From a bacterium (GTDB lineage Bacteria > Electryoneota > AABM5-125-24 > Hatepunaeales > Hatepunaeaceae): a stretch of 47,077 nucleotides of DNA. The position numbers were made by a program, and so were the translations under genes. Positions 28,801 to 36,380 of the stretch are shown here, piece after piece (positions within the stretch are counted from its first letter, which is position 1; each line of letters begins with the position of its first letter). The notes beneath the pieces were generated by a model that was not told the DNA's origin, searched no databases, and worked only from the letters and a program-made list of their open reading frames with translations. The stretch covers positions 1 through 47,077 of the forward strand of contig JAIPJL010000010.1 of assembly GCA_021734165.1 (NCBI GenBank), read 5' to 3'.

Positions 28801-28968
28801 TTATTCACAGCAGATACAACGGATTAAGCAGATAGTATAGCTCCCCCTTTTGTGAAGAGCCTGTCCCTGCGACTTGTCCGCCTCTGGTGGAAGGCAGGGA
28901 GGGAATTAAAGGGGATTTTCTTGCTCACTTGATTACTTGATCACTTAATAACTTAAAAACTTGTCTAT

Positions 28969-29014
28969 GACTCCGAAGGAGTCTAACATGAATAGCCGCC
29001 GGTGCAACCGGCGG
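28969..29014 (+). repeat. Two-hairpin palindromic element
   Basis: A small hairpin GACTCC-gaa-GGAGTC is followed by a TAACATGAATAG linker and a second hairpin CCGCCGGT-gca-ACCGGCGG (28996-29014). The linker recurs in the three long repeats at 32316-33360, where the hairpin arms differ but still pair. Confidence 0.75.
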
Positions 29015-29303
29015 ATTCAAATTCCATCCATATAACAACCCTGAAAAGGTTGAACATATACCGTCAGCATCTTTAATTGTACCTCATATAGTGGCAGACG
29101 AAACGTCCGCCCCACTGAAGAGGTCATGTCTATATATTGACAATCTGTCATCAGAAGAGCGTCCAAAGCAGTGTTGTTACTGTCAATGATTATTTTAACT
29201 GATACAGTGATACGGAAGAGTATTAGTCAGACGTTTACTTACTATAACCAAGAACTTTGTGGATGGAATTGCTTCTTTGTTTATGATAAGAATTTAGGCA
29301 CAT

Positions 29304-30020
29304 TTAGCTTGCTAATGATTGAGGCATCCCATCCCATGTTTTCCCCTCAAGTATCCTGCCCGTTTTCTTTTTATTGACACCGCCCCATTGCTTGAAAAAG
29401 AAAGGTACATCTTGTAATTGACATTGATTTTTAATGTCTCGAACCCATTCCTTATTCATTGGTCTTGCCCCTGGACCGGATTCACCACCAACTATCACCC
29501 AATCAATCCGAGTAAGATTTAAGGAACCAACATCGCTAATTAATGGCTCTAATGACAAAAATTTTATAAAAGCATTTGTGTTTCTAATTGTATTAATTCT
29601 TTCGATATATTGCTTACTTTCAACAGATACACCCATCCAGATATTTTTTGACCAGTTCAAGTGTCTTGAATACTCAAGTAGTATGTCAGATCGTTTTGTT
29701 AGTACCTGAAATGTATGCTTGAAGTTATCATTCATTACTTTAAATACTCTCACTATATAGTCGAATGGTATATCCTCATGGAATAGGTCACTCATTGAGT
29801 TTACAAAAACAAAGCGTGGAATTCGCCATGAATAAGGTTCAATTAGCACTGACGGATGTAAGGTTAATTCAAACCCATTTTTATATTTTTCAAGTCCCAT
29901 GGACTGAAGTCTTTTGGACATGCGCTCAGCATAACAGTGCTCACAACCGTGTGATATTTTTGTACAACCAGTTGTTGGATTCCAAGTGCTTTCAGTCCAC
30001 TCAATTTTTGTCATTTGCAT
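29304..30020 (-). CDS. Phage Gp37/Gp68-family (DUF5131) three-cysteine protein
   Basis: About 238 residues from the ATG at 30020, chosen because a GAGG lies nine bases upstream and family members begin close to TKIEWT; an ATG at 30053 would only add an unusual leader. Cys19, Cys26 and Cys29 form the C-x6-C-x2-C motif (GCTKISHGCEHCYAE), resembling a radical-SAM-like metal site. WNPTTGC, FVNSMSDLFHED, VLTKR, WMGVSVES, SLEPLI and WVIVGGESGPGARPM are conserved family segments. Reaction unknown. The start overlaps the end of the TcmP gene by 20 bases, so both are made from one transcript, matching the known partnership of these two families. Confidence 0.85.
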   Translation of the reverse strand: MQMTKIEWTESTWNPTTGCTKISHGCEHCYAERMSKRLQSMGLEKYKNGFELTLHPSVLIEPYSWRIPRFVFVNSMSDLFHEDIPFDYIVRVFKVMNDNFKHTFQVLTKRSDILLEYSRHLNWSKNIWMGVSVESKQYIERINTIRNTNAFIKFLSLEPLISDVGSLNLTRIDWVIVGGESGPGARPMNKEWVRDIKNQCQLQDVPFFFKQWGGVNKKKTGRILEGKTWDGMPQSLAS

Positions 30021-31146
30021 TATTGCAAACCTCAAAATAATATCTTTTTGCATTGTGGATGTTCGTTGAACTATAATTTAGCGTTCCTGCTCTTTTTATC
30101 AAACCTTCTTCTTCCAATTCCCTGACAACTTGAGTGAATAGTTTCGGTTCACATCCCATCCGCATAGTATATTTAAAACCACTAATATTATCGACAATCA
30201 AGCCTGATAATATGCTTTTTCTTAACTCAGAAATAACCTTATATTTTTTGTTGGAACTGTTTTTTACATGAAAGAGGTTACCCTCCTCAAAGTCATTATA
30301 CATATTGAAATTTGCTTCCCCTGAAAAATTATCATTTCGCCAGCAAACTTTTAAAAACTTTTCCATTCCAAACGTGTGATTGCTGCCAAAGATTAATCCA
30401 TAATAATTCCCTTTGCAGGTCTCTTTTTGGATTGTAAAGTGATGTAAATAATATTCCTTCTCAGGCGGTATAAGGCTCCTGTAATAGTCTGCGATAACTC
30501 TATGACATTCTTTTGGTTGCATTTGATCAAAATTCATAGATTCGGTATTGATATATTGTTTTGTATTAGGATGTTCCTTAAAACGCTTAACATAGGATGA
30601 AGAAATAAAAAATATAAAGTCGGTTCTTGGTGAGTTTACTAATTGCAGAAATATATCCTTATCAATTTGGCTAAAACCATATTGATCTAAAAGAATAAAT
30701 TTCCCGATATTTTTATCCTTTAATACTGTTTGTGTTTCCGGATCATTGAAAGCAGACTTAAAATCCTTTTGTTCTACCGAAATTTTATAAACACAATCTC
30801 CACATTGATTTGCATTAATACATTCACTTTTGTATTTTTCAACATTGCTCCGAAGCTCTTTACTCATATGTAGAGCTTTTTCGCTAAATATGAAATTTAT
30901 TACCTTATCTTTATCAATTTTACTGCAATATTTTCTGTTTTCTCCTTTTGCTTCTTTAAGCAGAATTAAAGGACTTCCATGTACACCATTAGAATCTGAA
31001 CCGCTGCCAGCAAAAAAATCAAAAATTGCAATTTGGTTAGTGTATTTATCATGTAAGAAGACTGGTAGCCATTCCCTAAAACACTCGCCAAATATTTCGA
31101 GTTTTAACTTTGTTGATTCATCAAATGGTTCTTTGTTAAAGTTCAT
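30001..31146 (-). CDS. tcmP: Three-Cys-motif partner protein TcmP
   Basis: 381 residues. The opening KLEIFGECFREWLPVFLH, then IFDFFAGSGSDSNGVHGSPLI at 41-61 and ILLDQYGFSQID at 151-162, match the TcmP family. FFAGSG and LDQYG look like motifs I and IV of a Rossmann-fold methyltransferase, so a nucleic-acid or AdoMet-binding role is my inference. A pair of close cysteines occurs (NANQCGDC at about 111-118). The C-terminal ~70 residues look like a winged helix (FTQVVRELEEEGLIKRAG). Its end overlaps the Gp37/Gp68 gene, its family partner. The pair lies in a repeat-rich, A/T-rich accessory region, so mobility or defence is plausible but unproven. Confidence 0.8.
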   Translation of the reverse strand: MNFNKEPFDESTKLKLEIFGECFREWLPVFLHDKYTNQIAIFDFFAGSGSDSNGVHGSPLILLKEAKGENRKYCSKIDKDKVINFIFSEKALHMSKELRSNVEKYKSECINANQCGDCVYKISVEQKDFKSAFNDPETQTVLKDKNIGKFILLDQYGFSQIDKDIFLQLVNSPRTDFIFFISSSYVKRFKEHPNTKQYINTESMNFDQMQPKECHRVIADYYRSLIPPEKEYYLHHFTIQKETCKGNYYGLIFGSNHTFGMEKFLKVCWRNDNFSGEANFNMYNDFEEGNLFHVKNSSNKKYKVISELRKSILSGLIVDNISGFKYTMRMGCEPKLFTQVVRELEEEGLIKRAGTLNYSSTNIHNAKRYYFEVCNNANDKN

Positions 31147-31266
31147 TTTATTTATCCTATTATTTGGAATTAGTGTCTAATTAATACAGAAGCTTTAGGT
31201 TTCTTAATTTACAGTCAAGCTGTCCGGTTTGATCCAGAATGGGGCAGATATTGTTAACATGCTATC

Positions 31267-31998
31267 CTATTCCCAATCAAGTTCAAGTTCTATCGTAATA
31301 GAATGATCAGAACTCCAAAGAGTTGTCCTTTCTGAATATCCATCATTAGAGATGATAGAATTTACTCGGAAATCGACTGAGCCTATGTATTCGTTGAGTG
31401 AAATATCATCCTCGTCGTAAAGCTCAAGACAATATGAAGAACTCCAATAGTCGAGCTCATAAGGATCGTTGAAATAGAAACTTATCGGTAGGTCGCTTTC
31501 AATAAGATCGTATGCAGTTGTGGATTCTGTTATTAGGTCATCGAACGGATCAAATAGTCTTATGAACAGGTCTGGTCCGCTCCAAAGATCCCAACCCGCT
31601 CCTGAGCCGGTTGTGAAGGAGAAATCTTCAATGGTAATTTGCTTGAGAAATACGCTTCCTGGTGTTATGGTTATTGTCTGTCGATAAGTATCTTTTTCTC
31701 CTGATTCTTCATTCTCAGCTTCAAGAGAAACGATGAACGATCCCGCGTAGTCATAGGTTGTTGAGGGATTTTTTAATGAAGATGTTCTACCATTACCAAA
31801 ATCCCAATGATAAGAATCAGCATTTTCTGATTCGTTTTGAAAGGTAATATAAGCGGGTGTTTTTGTTTCTCCTGAACAAGTGAAATATGCTACAGGTTCA
31901 AGAGTTGAGCTTGCAGGATTATCATCACATCCAAAAGTGATAATAACAATAAAAGAGAACAACCAATAGAAATAACGAGTGTATGTCTTCTGTTTCAT
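31267..31998 (-). CDS. PKD-domain lipoprotein
   Basis: 243 residues. Signal peptide with lipobox ITFGC at about 20-24 and a short linker. A PKD domain follows (about 35-115): VAYFTCSGETKTPAYITFQNES, WDFGNG, YDYAGSFIVSLEAEN. The second half has GWDLWSGPDLFIRLFD, a C2-like pattern seen after PKD domains in secreted FCB proteins. Likely displayed on the outer membrane and binding a ligand by Ca or glycan contact; not determined. Confidence 0.8.
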   Translation of the reverse strand: MKQKTYTRYFYWLFSFIVIITFGCDDNPASSTLEPVAYFTCSGETKTPAYITFQNESENADSYHWDFGNGRTSSLKNPSTTYDYAGSFIVSLEAENEESGEKDTYRQTITITPGSVFLKQITIEDFSFTTGSGAGWDLWSGPDLFIRLFDPFDDLITESTTAYDLIESDLPISFYFNDPYELDYWSSSYCLELYDEDDISLNEYIGSVDFRVNSIISNDGYSERTTLWSSDHSITIELELDWE

Positions 31999-32315
31999 GT
32001 TTGTAATCCTTGCTTTTGTTAATGTATTATTATTTCTTTATTTACGCTTACATTAAGTATTTTGAATTAAAAGATATTCATTTCCGTCGTATTTTTCTTT
32101 CCCCCCAACCCATTCCGTTCCTTTATCAACGGCATTCCTGAGCCGATCCGCGAGTTGTCCATAGTGATTCGTTATTCTGGATCCCGTATCAAGTATGGGA
32201 TGACAATGTATAGTGATTCGCGATTCCCGATTCGTGATTGACAAGCAGGAATGCTTGTCCTACTGAACTGAAGGAAATCCGGGTTACATATACTCTACAT
32301 CATGTCAACTTCCTA
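31999..32315. other. Intergenic region with palindromic elements and a possible gene relic
   Basis: A minus-strand frame from about 32160 to 32053 reads QLADRLRNAVDKGTEWVGG and on to a stop, protein-like but without a credible start, so it may be a truncated gene end. At about 32178-32206 lies GGATCCCGTA-tcaag-TATGGGATGACA, a short hairpin repeat, and at 32231-32283 the first copy of another repeat. Confidence 0.45.
32231..32283 (+). repeat. Dispersed repeat, copy 1 (second copy at 33791-33844)
   Basis: A segment starting TTCGTGATTGACAAGCAGG and ending GAAGGAAATCCGG recurs almost unchanged at 33791-33844. Inside is the hairpin ACAAGCAGGAATGCTTGT. Both copies flank the block of long repeats. 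Confidence 0.85.
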
Positions 32316-32662
32316 CTGAATCGGAAGATAATCTATTTTATAGCTTTAGTCAAGTGCAGGTTTGAAAATATTTGTATGGTTTGATTTATAATGTCTTCTT
32401 GACAGGGATATACAGGATATACAGGATGTTATGGATTCCGGTTTTCACCGGAATGACACACTTCAGGGTTGGGATGGTGTTATTTGACACACAACCGCCG
32501 GCTGACGCCGACGGCTATTCATGTTTAATCCCTACGGGATTCGTGATTGTTGATTCGTGATTCTGGATCCCGTATCCCCCGTTTTCACGAGGGCAGGCTT
32601 GTACGCGATGACATGGTGTAGCCATTTGCAATTATTATTCCCCGGATTTAGGGAAATCCTGG
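32316..32662 (+). repeat. Long direct repeat, copy A
   Basis: About 347 bases starting CTGAATCGGAAGATAA. It contains, in order, a segment with TTGACAGGGATATACAGG, the hairpin ATTCCGGTTTTCACCGGAAT, a GCCGGCTGACGCCGAC-type hairpin plus CCCTACGGG, and a GGATCCCGTA...ACGCGATGACA inverted repeat. No coding frame of interest. Confidence 0.9.
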
Positions 32663-33060
32663 CTGAATCGGAAGATAATTTAATAAACTGCTTTAGTCAA
32701 GTGTAGGCTTGAAAATATTTGTATGGTTTGATTTATAATGTCTTCTTGACAGGGATATACAGGATGTTATGGATTCCGGTTTTCACCGGAATGACACACT
32801 TCAGGGTTGGGATGGTGTTATTCGACACAGCGTCGGCTGACGCCGACGGCTATTCATGATTAATCCCTACGGGATTGTTGATTCGTGATTCTGGATCCCG
32901 TATCCCCCGTTTTCACGAGGGCAGGCTTGTACGGGATGACAATGTGTAGTTAATTGGATCCCGTATCCCCCGTTTTCACGAGGGCAAGCTTGTACGGGAT
33001 GACATGGTGTAGCCATTTGCAATTATTATTCCCCGGATTTAGGGAAATCCGGGCTACGTA
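32663..33060 (+). repeat. Long direct repeat, copy B
   Basis: About 398 bases, beginning exactly where copy A ends. It follows copy A element by element, but lacks one of the ATATACAGG units and has an extra 63-base unit (32893-32955 repeated from 32956). Confidence 0.9.
32893..33018 (+). repeat. 63-base direct duplication inside copy B
   Basis: GGATCCCGTATCCCCCGTTT begins at 32893 and again at 32956, with the rest of the unit nearly identical through TACGGGATGACA. Each unit is itself an imperfect inverted repeat (ATCCCGTA / TACGGGAT). Confidence 0.85.
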
Positions 33061-33360
33061 CTGAATCGGAAGATAACTTAAAAAACTGGTTTAGTCAAGT
33101 GTAGGCTTGAAAATATTAGTATGGTTTGATTTATAATGTCTTTTTGACAGGGATATACAGGATATACAGGATGTTATGGATTCCGGTTTTCACCGGAATG
33201 ACACACTTCAGGGTTGGGATGGCACTATTCGACGCAACCGTCGGCTGACGCCGACGGCTATTCATGTTTAATCCCTACGGGATTCGTGATTGTTGATTCG
33301 TGATTCTGGATCCCGTATCCCCCGTTTTCACGAGGGCAGGCTTTTACAGGATGACATGGT
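33061..33360 (+). repeat. Long direct repeat, copy C
   Basis: About 300 bases. Same order of elements as copies A and B; its end is truncated after ACAGGATGACATGGT and runs into the end of the small lipoprotein gene on the opposite strand. Confidence 0.9.
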
Positions 33361-33372
33361 CAGCGCTTTTGT

Positions 33373-33750
33373 TTAATTTCGAATCACCCTGACAGGCTCG
33401 CTCGCTATATCAAAAGGTATGCTCTGCAAATCACTCCTTGATGAATAACTTTCAGGATCGAATTCACCGCTTACCGCGATGATCTGATACTCGGTTCCCT
33501 GCTCATTACTCTCGCCAAGCCAGGCTCTGCCGTTAAACCTGTTGTTTGTAACAGCGGCTTTTGCCTGATAAGTCCATGCCGCTCCATCCGAATATGCGTA
33601 GATGTAAACGTTATTCACGTTGCGACATTTGCCTGAAACACTGACAACTCCGTTTACGCTTGCGTTATCTGCCGGTGATTTAATCTCGATCATAGCCGGA
33701 CCGCAGGAAACCATTAGTAATAATATTAGTGCGAGAAAACTTCTTTTCAT
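33373..33750 (-). CDS. Small lipoprotein, hypothetical
   Basis: 125 residues from the ATG at 33750, with GGGAG seven or so bases before it. An earlier ATG at 33849 would add 33 residues that are translated from repeat sequence, so it is rejected. Lipobox LLMVSC near residue 15. The mature part has IEIKSPADNASVNGVVSVSGKC, an Ig-like Bacon/Big-type beta sandwich start, then RFNGRAWLGESNEQGTEYQIIAVSG. Similar small lipoproteins with one Ig-like domain occur in FCB genomes. Its end touches the block of long repeats. Confidence 0.75.
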   Translation of the reverse strand: MKRSFLALILLLMVSCGPAMIEIKSPADNASVNGVVSVSGKCRNVNNVYIYAYSDGAAWTYQAKAAVTNNRFNGRAWLGESNEQGTEYQIIAVSGEFDPESYSSRSDLQSIPFDIASEPVRVIRN

Positions 33751-33790
33751 CTGTACTCCCTTGTTTTTTGATTCGTGATTTTTGATTCGT

Positions 33791-33844
33791 GATTCGTGAT
33801 TGACAAGCAGGAATGCTTGTCCTGCTGGACTGAAGGAAATCCGG
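33791..33844 (+). repeat. Dispersed repeat, copy 2 of the 32231-32283 element
   Basis: Near-identical to the first copy, including TTGACAAGCAGGAATGCTTG and the GGAAATCCGG end, with only a few substitutions. Confidence 0.85.
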
Positions 33845-34016
33845 ATCATGATAGATATACAGCGAAGGTAAGTGTAAATATAGGTAATGTCAAGGAGTAT
33901 ATCGTTTGATTCTCGATTCGGGATTTTGATTCGTGATTCTTATCCACAGATTATGCAGATTACGCTGATTAATGTGATTTGTAACAATGGTATTATTAAG
34001 TACTTAGCTTGTCTGG

Positions 34017-34100
34017 GTTCCCGCCTTCGCGGGAATGACGGTAAATTGCGTGGATGACGGTAAATTGAGGGAGTGACGGGTAAAGCGCGGGAATGAAGGT
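34017..34100 (+). repeat. Hairpin repeat followed by a ~20-base degenerate tandem repeat
   Basis: GGTTCCCGCCTTCGCGGGAATGAC is a palindrome of the type called dRS3-like in other genomes, cut here into two halves only by its tetraloop. It runs into three or four degenerate units of about 20 bases, each built on GATGACGGTAAATTG. Confidence 0.75.
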
Positions 34101-34153
34101 TTTTTGACTTACCGGACATCTTAAATAAAATCATGCTGTGTTATTGAGATGAA

Positions 34154-34183
34154 AAGACCACCTTTCAATAGAAAGATGGTCTT
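34154..34183 (-). terminator. Intrinsic terminator, minus strand
   Basis: AAGACCACCTTTC (34154-34166) pairs with GAAAGATGGTCTT (34171-34183) around AATA. On the minus strand all 13 positions pair (one as G-U) and are followed by TTTTCATCTC. It would stop readthrough from the six-gene operon or from a former tRNA transcript. Confidence 0.65.
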
Positions 34184-34194
34184 CTTTAACGCTT

Positions 34195-34214
34195 GTAGCG
34201 GGGACAGGATTTGA
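34195..34214 (-). other. tRNA-Met-like 3' end fragment
   Basis: On the minus strand TCAAATCCTGTCCCCGCTAC matches, from memory, the T-loop and 3' acceptor strand of bacterial tRNA-Met genes. The 5' part of a tRNA is absent and the T-stem cannot form, so this is a fragment, possibly an attachment-site scar. Confidence 0.4.
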
Positions 34215-34242
34215 GGAGGTAGAGAAGACACCTCTTTTCAGA

Positions 34243-34440
34243 TCATAGTCCCATCCGTTTGAGCCACTCCTCATTTTTCAGATCACTGAGTATTATTACT
34301 AATGCATTATCAATGTATTAGGTACCTTGGTCTGTTTTCTCAACTAAAATTTATCTCACCATTTCTACTACATTTCAAATGAGAGATTCAGGTTGATGCT
34401 TTCAATACCGCTCTGGTCGCAGGTTTATGACGACTTATTC
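34243..34440 (-). pseudogene. Decayed gene, family unknown
   Basis: The minus strand ends with an open stretch YIDNALVIILSDLKNEEWLK... and stop at 34243. Reading the same frame upstream gives ILVEKTDQGT, NVVEMVR, KHQPESLI and INLRPERY, each broken by a stop. Four or five in-frame stops within about 65 codons of otherwise protein-like sequence suggest a degenerate gene. No family recognised. Confidence 0.4.
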
Positions 34441-34578
34441 AAATCGTGCAGGATTATAACAATTCCAGTGTGCATAACCTCGCATTAATCAATAATGAAA
34501 ACGAAAACTTTTATTGTATGCTTTTGTTTATTCAGGATATATATTTGAAATTAGTAGTATTCTCTAATCTGATTATAA

Positions 34579-35871
34579 TCACAACAGAAATGCAACGCAA
34601 ATTACAGTGGTTAACCCGAAACCCACTGCAGCGATTGTAATTGCTTTAAGTTTTCTATCAGATCGTCCTATATCTATGTTAAGACGTGTTATCTCATCGC
34701 TGTCGGAATGGTATAGTTTAGCTTCGTAGTTAGCTCCCCATACAAATACCGGATTAGGAATTAACTTTAAATTTTCGTTTTGATCTGGAAATTGATATTT
34801 GTTTAAACGATCTATAAGGCTTGCATTATCGGTAAAAAGTAAATCATAATTATCAGGAAAGTTGCTTTTAAATGGAATGTCAAAAGTTGAATCTGTGAAG
34901 CAGAATATCCGGTCTTTATATTCTTCATCTTTAAATCCCGTAACAACAAGTCCCATTTCACCAATAAAACCAGATGTATTAGCCCATTCTGATATAGTTT
35001 CATTAATTCGTTTTTCATTTAACTTCAACGAGTTAATCTTTAGGTTTCCTGAAACATTTGACATGCCTAGAGTAAAATCGTTACTATTTAAAACTGGAAG
35101 TCTAAAAAATGAATTTTTATTAATCAAATCTGCATAGGGATAATTATCTAGTTTGAAAACAAATCGTTTTTCCTTATTTAATAAATCTTCTTTCAAGAGG
35201 TTTCTCATTTTTATCTTATTTACTATATTATCAACACTGAAATGAGCTTGTATTGTATCAGGAATAATTGATTTTATATACAGCGAATCAGCACCCTCAC
35301 CCTTGAGTCTAATCTTGACATTATGGCCTAAAAGTTCGGTAGGTGATTTTATGGCAAGTTCCGAAGGTAGGTAGATCTCGTCAATTCCCTCTGTTACATC
35401 TGATGTCAGGTTTTTAACGGTTATTGAATCGTTAATTAATTCATATGATATTGATCCATTTGGAACTGGTGATTTCAATAACCAGACAAGCTCACCATTT
35501 AGAAAACCTTGATTAAAATCCGGTAGTAATTTAAATGCTGAGATTTTGTCTGCTCCTACCGCATAGATTGTTCCTGAAGATGGATACAATGGTGTACATG
35601 TCATGTTTGGATCAGAGTATTCAATTGAAATTACCTGTTTGCCATTTTCATTATGAACACTAAGTGTGAAACCGCGTGAAAGTCTCCAATTTTCATTAAT
35701 AGAATTGACTAATATCCATAGGTTCTCCCTGGTTTTATCTCCCTTGTATATTGAAGGATCTTCGTCACTCCATATTTGTATCTGTGCAAAGACATTTGAA
35801 GCAATCAAAATTGAAATAATAATATATCCCAACAATTTTATATCAATACTTCTCATTTCTGTATCCATCAC
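34579..35871 (-). CDS. Exported protein with C-terminal membrane anchor, hypothetical
   Basis: About 430 residues; the start is a GTG at 35871 or the ATG just after it. A signal peptide (LLGYIIISILIASNVFA) precedes a beta-rich body with IEYSDPNMTCTPLYPSSGTIYAVG at about 85-107, and the last 24 residues form one hydrophobic helix (LKAITIAAVGFGLTTVICVAFLL) after a basic RSDRKLK. So the body is probably periplasmic and tethered by the C-terminus. No family recognised. It is the last gene of the six-gene operon and lies 25 bases after the small lipoprotein gene. Confidence 0.7.
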   Translation of the reverse strand: MMDTEMRSIDIKLLGYIIISILIASNVFAQIQIWSDEDPSIYKGDKTRENLWILVNSINENWRLSRGFTLSVHNENGKQVISIEYSDPNMTCTPLYPSSGTIYAVGADKISAFKLLPDFNQGFLNGELVWLLKSPVPNGSISYELINDSITVKNLTSDVTEGIDEIYLPSELAIKSPTELLGHNVKIRLKGEGADSLYIKSIIPDTIQAHFSVDNIVNKIKMRNLLKEDLLNKEKRFVFKLDNYPYADLINKNSFFRLPVLNSNDFTLGMSNVSGNLKINSLKLNEKRINETISEWANTSGFIGEMGLVVTGFKDEEYKDRIFCFTDSTFDIPFKSNFPDNYDLLFTDNASLIDRLNKYQFPDQNENLKLIPNPVFVWGANYEAKLYHSDSDEITRLNIDIGRSDRKLKAITIAAVGFGLTTVICVAFLL

Positions 35872-35896
35872 TTAAGTTTATCCATTCTAAATCTTC

Positions 35897-36355
35897 TTAC
35901 TTGAGAATCGGTCTAATAAAACGTGATTGAAGCTTGTACGCTAACTGTAATGATCCAAATGTGATTGACTTAGCAAATAAAACATTATCAAATTCATCCT
36001 TAAATATTAAAAGATCTTTCTCATCAATTCCTTCAAAAATACTAAATACCACAACCTCAATTTTTTTTGCATCCGTTATTACATCAATATTCTCCAGATC
36101 AAACCACGTTTTAACTGTATCAATCATCGAATCATTCGCTGTATAAAATATATATGTGTTTTCTTTATAGATATGTTCTCCATAAATTAATCCCCATCCA
36201 AGAGAAATATTTGGTCTGTAGAGATATCTTGTTGTATCAGTATCATACAAAGTGATATCATTGAAGTCATCTATTTTGTCTTTGTTACTCTCAGAACAAC
36301 CAATAAAGATGATCAAATTGATGATTATGATAATATTTTTCACTGTATTTATCAT
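35897..36355 (-). CDS. Small lipoprotein of the six-gene operon
   Basis: 152 residues. Signal peptide of repeated isoleucines with lipobox IFIGC at about 16-20. The mature part is acidic (DKIDDFNDITLYDTDTTRY) and then has an alpha/beta region VVVFSIFEGIDEKDLLIFKD. Lipoproteins of this size often act as accessory factors in energised envelope systems, but no family is recognised. Spacing to both neighbours is 25 bases, supporting one transcript. Confidence 0.65.
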   Translation of the reverse strand: MINTVKNIIIIINLIIFIGCSESNKDKIDDFNDITLYDTDTTRYLYRPNISLGWGLIYGEHIYKENTYIFYTANDSMIDTVKTWFDLENIDVITDAKKIEVVVFSIFEGIDEKDLLIFKDEFDNVLFAKSITFGSLQLAYKLQSRFIRPILK

Positions 36356-36380
36356 GAATCTTCCTATTTTAATATTGTTG

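Larger units (their letters stand above)
28633..29303. other. Repeat-rich intergenic region, no gene seen
   Basis: About 670 bases without a convincing gene. In order: a tandem GTGACGGAAAT pair near 28737-28758; a tandem A/G-rich repeat; an imperfect inverted repeat with CTCCCCCTTTT near 28841 and AAAGGGGATTTT near 28909; a two-hairpin element at 28969; and a hairpin near 29091-29117 (GTGGCAGACG / CGTCCGCCCCAC). This looks like a landing zone for small palindromic repeats. Confidence 0.6.
33751..34578. other. Repeat-rich spacer between a lipoprotein gene and the six-gene operon
   Basis: About 830 bases. It contains the second copy of the 32231 repeat, several GATTCGTGATT repeats, a TTATCCACAGATTATGCAG element near 33951, a hairpin repeat plus short tandem repeat near 34017, a terminator hairpin, a tRNA-like 3' fragment and a decayed gene (separate entries). 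From about 34440 to 34578 nothing is recognised. Confidence 0.6.

Noticed and set aside
28841-28921. Insertion sequence bounded by CTCCCCCTTTT / AAAGGGGATTTT
   Set aside because: The inverted ends are imperfect, only ~80 bp apart and enclose no transposase; at most a small non-autonomous element.
32053-32244. Short minus-strand frame with QLADRLRNAVDKGTEWVGG
   Set aside because: Its N-terminal part is translated from palindromic repeat DNA and it lacks a ribosome-binding site; at most a relic of a gene end, described under the intergenic entry.
32316-33360. CRISPR array
   Set aside because: Repeats are 300-400 bp direct copies containing palindromes, with no short repeat-spacer alternation and no cas genes in the window.
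33751-33849. N-terminal extension of the small lipoprotein
   Set aside because: The extra 33 codons come from GATTCGTGATT-type repeats; the internal ATG at 33750 has a good ribosome-binding site and gives a proper lipoprotein signal.
34195-34280. A complete tRNA gene on the minus strand
   Set aside because: Only the 3' T-loop and acceptor side match; the 5' acceptor strand and T-stem partner are missing, and the upstream bases read as the end of a decayed protein gene.
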